Positions 5,377-8,820 of a stretch of 8,820 nt of DNA are shown here, piece by piece (position 1 is the first letter of the stretch; every line of letters starts with the position of its first letter). The DNA comes from an uncultured Clostridia bacterium (GTDB lineage: Bacteria > Bacillota > Clostridia > Christensenellales > Borkfalkiaceae). The stretch covers positions 1 through 8,820 of the forward strand of contig CAJGCN010000057.1 in NCBI GenBank assembly GCA_904501815.1, in the 5' to 3' direction. The translations under genes were made by a program, and so were the position numbers. A model generated the notes under the pieces. The model made no database searches. It saw only the letters and a program-made list of their open reading frames with translations, and was not told the origin of the DNA.

Positions 5377-5408
5377 AGAAAGAAAGCTCAAAACAAGGAG
5401 AAAAGAAG

Positions 5409-5543
5409 ATGAAATTATACTATTCTTCTCCTGTCCTTCAAATAATAGCGTTTGATTTTAATATCGTTTCTCAATCGTTTGCGCTAGGGGTAAGCGGTGC
5501 AGGGGATGATAACGCGGGATATGACTTAGATTGGTATGAGTAA
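5409..5543 (+). CDS. Small protein, 44 residues, unknown function
   Basis: The start is well supported: AAGGAG (5395-5400), an 8-base spacer, ATG at 5409, and a consensus promoter just upstream. The product starts MKLYYSSPVLQIIAFDF and ends in a Gly/Asp-rich tail, GAGDDNAGYDLDWYE. It has no cysteine, no clear signal peptide and only weak hydrophobic stretches. The layout (MKxYYxxPxL opening, small-residue and acidic tail) reminds me of short uncharacterised proteins common in Clostridia, but I cannot name a family. The surface-protein gene begins 21 bases after the stop, so the two are likely translated from one mRNA. A precursor peptide or partner of the surface protein is possible, though no maturation enzyme is visible. 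Confidence 0.7.
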   Translation: MKLYYSSPVLQIIAFDFNIVSQSFALGVSGAGDDNAGYDLDWYE

Positions 5544-5564
5544 AGGCGTGGGGAGAAAAGCGAA

Positions 5565-7193
5565 ATGAAGGGAAGAAGAAAATTTTTGTATTTTACAGCG
5601 AACTGTTTGCTGTTTTTTACGTTTATTGCACTATTATTAGTGAATAATATTTCATCGAAAAAACACGACGTCGTAGCGGACGGCGAAAGTGCGGAAATTT
5701 CCGTTTTGAGTTATGCAGGGTTGAGTTTACAAGAAGATAGAGCGGAATATACCGTTTCCGTAGACGGCGCAGACACTTACGAATCTTTATATTTTATCGG
5801 CACGGTCGAAATGGGCGGGCAAGAAAAGGAAATTCTCGTAAGCATTTCCTACGGCACGGCGACTTTTATCTTTGAATATCCTGTTTTAGATGAATATTTT
5901 GTTGTAAAGGAGAATACAATTTTCGTTGGCGTATTTGACGAAGAAATTTCTATTTCTTTTGATCAAAGCTATTTAATGAGTTTCGTTTTAGAATCCATCA
6001 CACCCGTATCTGTGCTTTATAATCCGAGTTTACTTTCTTGGAACGAAACTACGCTTACCGCTTCATGCGGTGGGGCGATATTTTCCACAAATGAACCTTC
6101 GGTTGGCGTTTTATGCACCGAGAACGCACAAATTTCGGCAACCCTTACGTTTGACCCTAAAACGTCAACGTTTACCCTTTCTTCTGCTCATCTTCCCGAT
6201 TGTTTTACGATTTTGGAAAATACTCTTTTCGTATCTTCGACCGTAGCCTATCGATTTGACGTGGAGTATCTTTTTAAGCGTGCTGACGAAAGTATCTCAC
6301 CCACGCAAATTACCGTTAGTATTTTCGACGGAAACGAGATTGTTTATCAATATCAAACAAGAATAGGGGAAACGCTTACTTTGCCTGATTTTGAAAATTT
6401 CATAGGGACAGGGTTGCGTTTAGGCTTATCGGACGGACAAAAACTGTATCCTTTTGAAAGCGAATATCTTGCCGAAAAAACGGTGAATTTATACGCGCAA
6501 TATTTGCCTTTAAAAACGCAAGATACAGCTTGCGCAAGATTACTTGCGCCGTACGGCGTTCGTTTTACTACCACTTTTCCTGCGAGTGCGTATGAAAGTC
6601 TTTTAAAATTAAACGGCGTGGAATTATCGTTCGGCGGGGAAATCAGCGTATACGGCTCAAATAAAAAACTTGAAATTGCAACCGACCCTGTAAGTTTCTA
6701 TCAAAACGGGGAAAATACCTGCTATCATACGGCAGTCGTGGGAATTAAACTGCAAAATTTAGCACTCGTTTATCAATGTACGCCCACGCTTTCGCTCGTG
6801 TATTCGAACGGCGAACGGAAAAGTTTTGTAGGCGAAGGCACGGAAGAAGGTCGCTCGTATGCACAAGTTCTCAAAAATGCATACGACGAATTGGAAGTAT
6901 ACGACGAAGAAACGCAAAAAGTAATTGTTTCGGAATATGAAAAAGTTCTTTCGTCAAAAGAAATAAAACCCGTGTTGCTCGTTTACGTAAACGGTGAAAT
7001 CTCGCAAATTCTAAAAACGGAAATCTCTGCGCTCTATGCTTCGTTATCCATAAAAATTGGGGAGCGTTTGGACTTAACTTCCTTTTTTGAAGATAACACA
7101 CCCGACGGATTTACGATTGACGAAAATAAAAGCCATTTAACGGGCGAGCTTAGCGAAAGCGGATTGATTATAGAAGTATATTACGTGGCATAA
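5565..7193 (+). CDS. Secreted or membrane-anchored surface protein with internal repeats
   Basis: Encodes 542 residues. The N-terminus MKGRRKF followed by a hydrophobic stretch (about 8-27) is a signal peptide or single N-terminal anchor; there is no lipobox, LPxTG or C-terminal anchor. Residues 45-235 contain two related beta-rich modules: EYPVLDEYFVVKENTIFVG (104-122) aligns with AHLPDCFTILENTLFVSS (208-225). Residues 248-314 have the pattern of an InlB/Flg_new repeat (FDGNEIV...TRIGETLTLPD...VNLYAQY). Residues 329-440 (GVRFTTTFPASAYESL...NGERKSF...RSYAQVLKNAYDEL) resemble a segment I associate with uncharacterised clostridial surface proteins. The C-terminal 100 residues are unassigned. 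Likely extracellular structural or adhesive role (inference). Start supported by GGGGAG (5550-5555) with a 9-base spacer. Confidence 0.85.
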   Translation: MKGRRKFLYFTANCLLFFTFIALLLVNNISSKKHDVVADGESAEISVLSYAGLSLQEDRAEYTVSVDGADTYESLYFIGTVEMGGQEKEILVSISYGTATFIFEYPVLDEYFVVKENTIFVGVFDEEISISFDQSYLMSFVLESITPVSVLYNPSLLSWNETTLTASCGGAIFSTNEPSVGVLCTENAQISATLTFDPKTSTFTLSSAHLPDCFTILENTLFVSSTVAYRFDVEYLFKRADESISPTQITVSIFDGNEIVYQYQTRIGETLTLPDFENFIGTGLRLGLSDGQKLYPFESEYLAEKTVNLYAQYLPLKTQDTACARLLAPYGVRFTTTFPASAYESLLKLNGVELSFGGEISVYGSNKKLEIATDPVSFYQNGENTCYHTAVVGIKLQNLALVYQCTPTLSLVYSNGERKSFVGEGTEEGRSYAQVLKNAYDELEVYDEETQKVIVSEYEKVLSSKEIKPVLLVYVNGEISQILKTEISALYASLSIKIGERLDLTSFFEDNTPDGFTIDENKSHLTGELSESGLIIEVYYVA

Positions 7194-7222
7194 ACGGTCA
7201 ATATCTTTAAAAGGAAGAAACT

Positions 7223-8200
7223 ATGCAAAGAAAATTATTCGATAAAAAATCAAAAGAAAGGGAGCAGGTACGCGTTGACACCCGTCTGCCCGTGTTCGTT
7301 GCGACTTATAAGGTCAATCACAGCGACGAACTTTTGGAGTTCTTGTTAAAGAAACGCAAGGATTCGAGAAATAACGTAAAAAACCTTTTAACTCGCAAGC
7401 TCGTTTTAGTGAACGGGAGTGTGATTACGCAGTATAATTTCCCGCTTGCGAAAGACGACGAAGTGAAAATTTCTAAAACGCCGATGAAAAGTTCTCCGAG
7501 CAATAAATTGCAAAGAGCGATACCGCCCGCCCGTCCGAAATTTTCTTTAAAAATTCTTTTTGAGAACGACGAACTGATCGCCGTTGAAAAACCCGTCGGG
7601 CTGTTGTCGGTGGAAAGCGATAAAGAAAGCGATTGCGCGTTTAAAGAAGTGATGAAGTATTTAAGCGCAAAGCAAAAAAACGCCCGTCCGTATCTCCTGC
7701 ATAGAATTGATAAAGAAACGTCGGGTGTGCTTCTCTTTGCAAAGGATATAAAAATCCATTCCAAGCTTAAAATGCGTTGGAATGAGCTTGTCAAAACGAG
7801 AGAATATTACGCCGTCGTAGAAGGTGTTTTAGAGAAAAAACAGGATACCTTAATTTCTTATTTAAAAGAAACGCAAAGCAATTTAATGTACGCCACGCAA
7901 GACCCGACGGGGCAAAAAGCAATCACGCATTACGAAGTAGTTGTCGAGAACGCCGAGTATTCTTTGCTTCGCGTACGCATTGATACGGGCAGAAAAAATC
8001 AAATTCGCGTGCAGTTTCTTTCTATCGGTCATTCGGTCGTGGGGGACGAAAAATACGGTTCGCAACACGACCCGTTAGGACGTTTGGGGTTGCACGCGTC
8101 GAAAATTGAATTAGAACATCCCGATAGCGGTGAGCTTTTGAGTTTTTCCGCGCCCGTACCGCTCACTTTTCGTGCGCTTTTAAAAAAAACGGTAAGATAA
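7223..8200 (+). CDS. RluA-family RNA pseudouridine synthase
   Basis: Encodes 325 residues. An S4-like RNA-binding segment occupies about 21-85 (LLTRKLVLVNG at 55-65). The catalytic domain opens with ILFENDELIAVEKPVGLLS (111-129). The active-site motif is HRIDKETSG (160-168; family pattern HRLDxxTSG), giving catalytic Asp163. TGRKNQIRVQF (255-265) and GRLGLHASKIELEHP (286-300) are later family motifs. It converts specific uridines to pseudouridine in 23S rRNA or tRNA; the exact target cannot be read from the sequence. About 20 Lys/Arg-rich residues precede the S4 region. The start is supported by AAGGA (7211-7215) with a 7-base spacer. It begins 29 bases after the surface-protein stop with no terminator between, so read-through from that operon is likely. 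No clear hairpin terminator follows it. Confidence 0.95.
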   Translation: MQRKLFDKKSKEREQVRVDTRLPVFVATYKVNHSDELLEFLLKKRKDSRNNVKNLLTRKLVLVNGSVITQYNFPLAKDDEVKISKTPMKSSPSNKLQRAIPPARPKFSLKILFENDELIAVEKPVGLLSVESDKESDCAFKEVMKYLSAKQKNARPYLLHRIDKETSGVLLFAKDIKIHSKLKMRWNELVKTREYYAVVEGVLEKKQDTLISYLKETQSNLMYATQDPTGQKAITHYEVVVENAEYSLLRVRIDTGRKNQIRVQFLSIGHSVVGDEKYGSQHDPLGRLGLHASKIELEHPDSGELLSFSAPVPLTFRALLKKTVR

Positions 8201-8234
8201 TTTTTACAAAACTTTTATTTTTTCGACACATAGT

Positions 8235-8266
8235 TTGACAATATTTTAACGAAAAAGTAGTATACT
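8235..8266 (+). promoter_or_regulatory. Promoter candidate of the glycosyltransferase gene
   Basis: A perfect -35 TTGACA (8235-8240) precedes two possible -10 boxes: TAGTAT at 17-base spacing (8258-8263), or the better-matching TATACT at 20-base spacing (8261-8266). Either puts the start of transcription within a few bases of the ATG at 8276. I cannot decide which -10 is used. Confidence 0.55.
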
Positions 8267-8275
8267 GCGTGCGAT

Positions 8276-8820
8276 ATGGAAAAAACTGTAAGAAATTTGT
8301 CTCACGCGCGCGAAAAAATGAATATTCTCATCACGATTGATAAGAAATACCTGTTTCCTTTGCAGGTTATGCTCGTTTCACTCGGCAAAACGCAAAGAGG
8401 ACGGGAAATCGAGATATTCGTAGCCCATTCAGGGCTTGACGAAGAAGACTTTTCTTTTTTAAACACCGCAATTGCGCCTTTTCCGTTTTTAAAGGTACAT
8501 AGTGTGCCGATACGGGAAAAATGGTTTTCGGATACACCCGTTATAGAACGGCTTCCTGAAGAATCCTTTTATCGTTTAATGGCGTTTGAATTTTTGCCGA
8601 AAAGCGTAGAGCGTTGCTTATATTTAGACCCCGACATTCTCATTCGAAAACCCCTTGACGAACTTTATGATTTAGACTTAGGCGAAAACGTGATTGCGGC
8701 TGCAAACCACACGCGAGGACTCGTTGAAAAAATGAACTGCGTTCGGTTGGGCTTGAAAAAGGGGCAACGGTATATCAATTCGGGCGTAATGCTCATGGAT
8801 TTAAAGAAAATGCGCCAAAC
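8276..8820 (+). CDS. GT8-family glycosyltransferase, N-terminal part (runs off the window)
   Basis: The frame is open from ATG 8276 to the window edge (181 codons visible). MNILITIDKKYLFPLQVMLV (15-34) is the typical GT8 opening. LYLDPDILI (115-123) carries the metal- and sugar-nucleotide-binding DxD (Asp118, Asp120), and YINSGVMLMDL (166-176) matches the conserved NSGVMLINL motif. GT8 enzymes are retaining transferases that move a sugar, often glucose or galactose, from a nucleotide donor to a surface glycan such as lipopolysaccharide or teichoic-acid-like polymers; the acceptor is unknown here. Start choice is unclear: 8276 has no Shine-Dalgarno and lies almost at the predicted transcription start. 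ATG 8318 fits the family N-terminus better but also lacks a Shine-Dalgarno. Confidence 0.9.
   Translation, partial: MEKTVRNLSHAREKMNILITIDKKYLFPLQVMLVSLGKTQRGREIEIFVAHSGLDEEDFSFLNTAIAPFPFLKVHSVPIREKWFSDTPVIERLPEESFYRLMAFEFLPKSVERCLYLDPDILIRKPLDELYDLDLGENVIAAANHTRGLVEKMNCVRLGLKKGQRYINSGVMLMDLKKMRQ

Noticed and set aside
5180..5408. A possible riboswitch or structured leader before the small-protein gene
   Set aside because: The promoter lies close to the gene, leaving a leader of only about 25 bases, too short for a riboswitch; the upstream DNA shows no paired structure.
7318..7794. A 158-codon minus-strand frame inside the pseudouridine synthase gene
   Set aside because: It is fully antisense to a well-supported RluA-family gene, shows no recognisable motif and has a Ser/Phe-rich composition typical of the reverse frame.
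1..8820. CRISPR arrays, insertion sequences, rRNA genes
   Set aside because: No regularly spaced direct repeats, transposase motifs or rRNA signatures were seen on either strand.

Overview
The window reads as chromosomal DNA of a Gram-positive, clostridia-like bacterium (Bacillota), possibly an uncultured gut lineage. The signs are strong AGGAG-type ribosome binding sites, housekeeping TTGACA/TATAAT-type promoters with 17-base spacers (several with an extended -10 TGn), short operons, and protein families usual in Clostridia. This placement rests on style and family content, not on a marker gene. Genus-level placement is not possible from the sequence.

Left block (1-3145) is ordinary core genome on the + strand. 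It holds the last codons of a SpoU/TrmH-type rRNA 2'-O-methyltransferase, then yebC with a strong terminator. A two-gene operon follows, with its own extended -10 promoter: a thioredoxin-reductase-like flavoprotein that keeps the CATC redox site but has lost the usual NADPH-binding motifs, and a Y-family DNA polymerase IV.

Middle block (3146-5072) is accessory and decayed. Between dinB and a tRNA gene lie short pieces of broken genes: a C-terminal tail of an unrecognised protein at 3159-3254, and the N-terminus of a UPF0126/TRIC-type membrane protein at about 3355-3450. After them comes one AT-rich gene with an excellent promoter of its own. It encodes a protein I cannot match to a named family: three RNA-polymerase-alpha-CTD-like helix-hairpin-helix modules, a CxxC...CxxC zinc ribbon and a C-terminal beta-rich domain. 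It also carries a perfect internal, in-frame Shine-Dalgarno plus ATG that could give a second, shorter product. This is the most novel object in the window.

A bidirectional terminator (5073-5104) separates that gene from a minus-strand tRNA-Pro(CGG) with a consensus promoter. To the right (5348-8200), a consensus promoter drives an unlisted 44-residue small protein, a 542-residue secreted or membrane-anchored surface protein with internal repeats and an InlB/Flg_new-like repeat, and an RluA-family pseudouridine synthase. The three are closely spaced and probably co-transcribed. The window ends inside a GT8-family glycosyltransferase whose start codon lies almost on its predicted transcription start.

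Functionally the flanks concern translation (rRNA methylation, YebC, tRNA-Pro, pseudouridylation), redox and DNA-damage tolerance, and the cell surface. The middle gene looks like a horizontally acquired or fast-evolving regulator candidate placed in a decay-prone gap.
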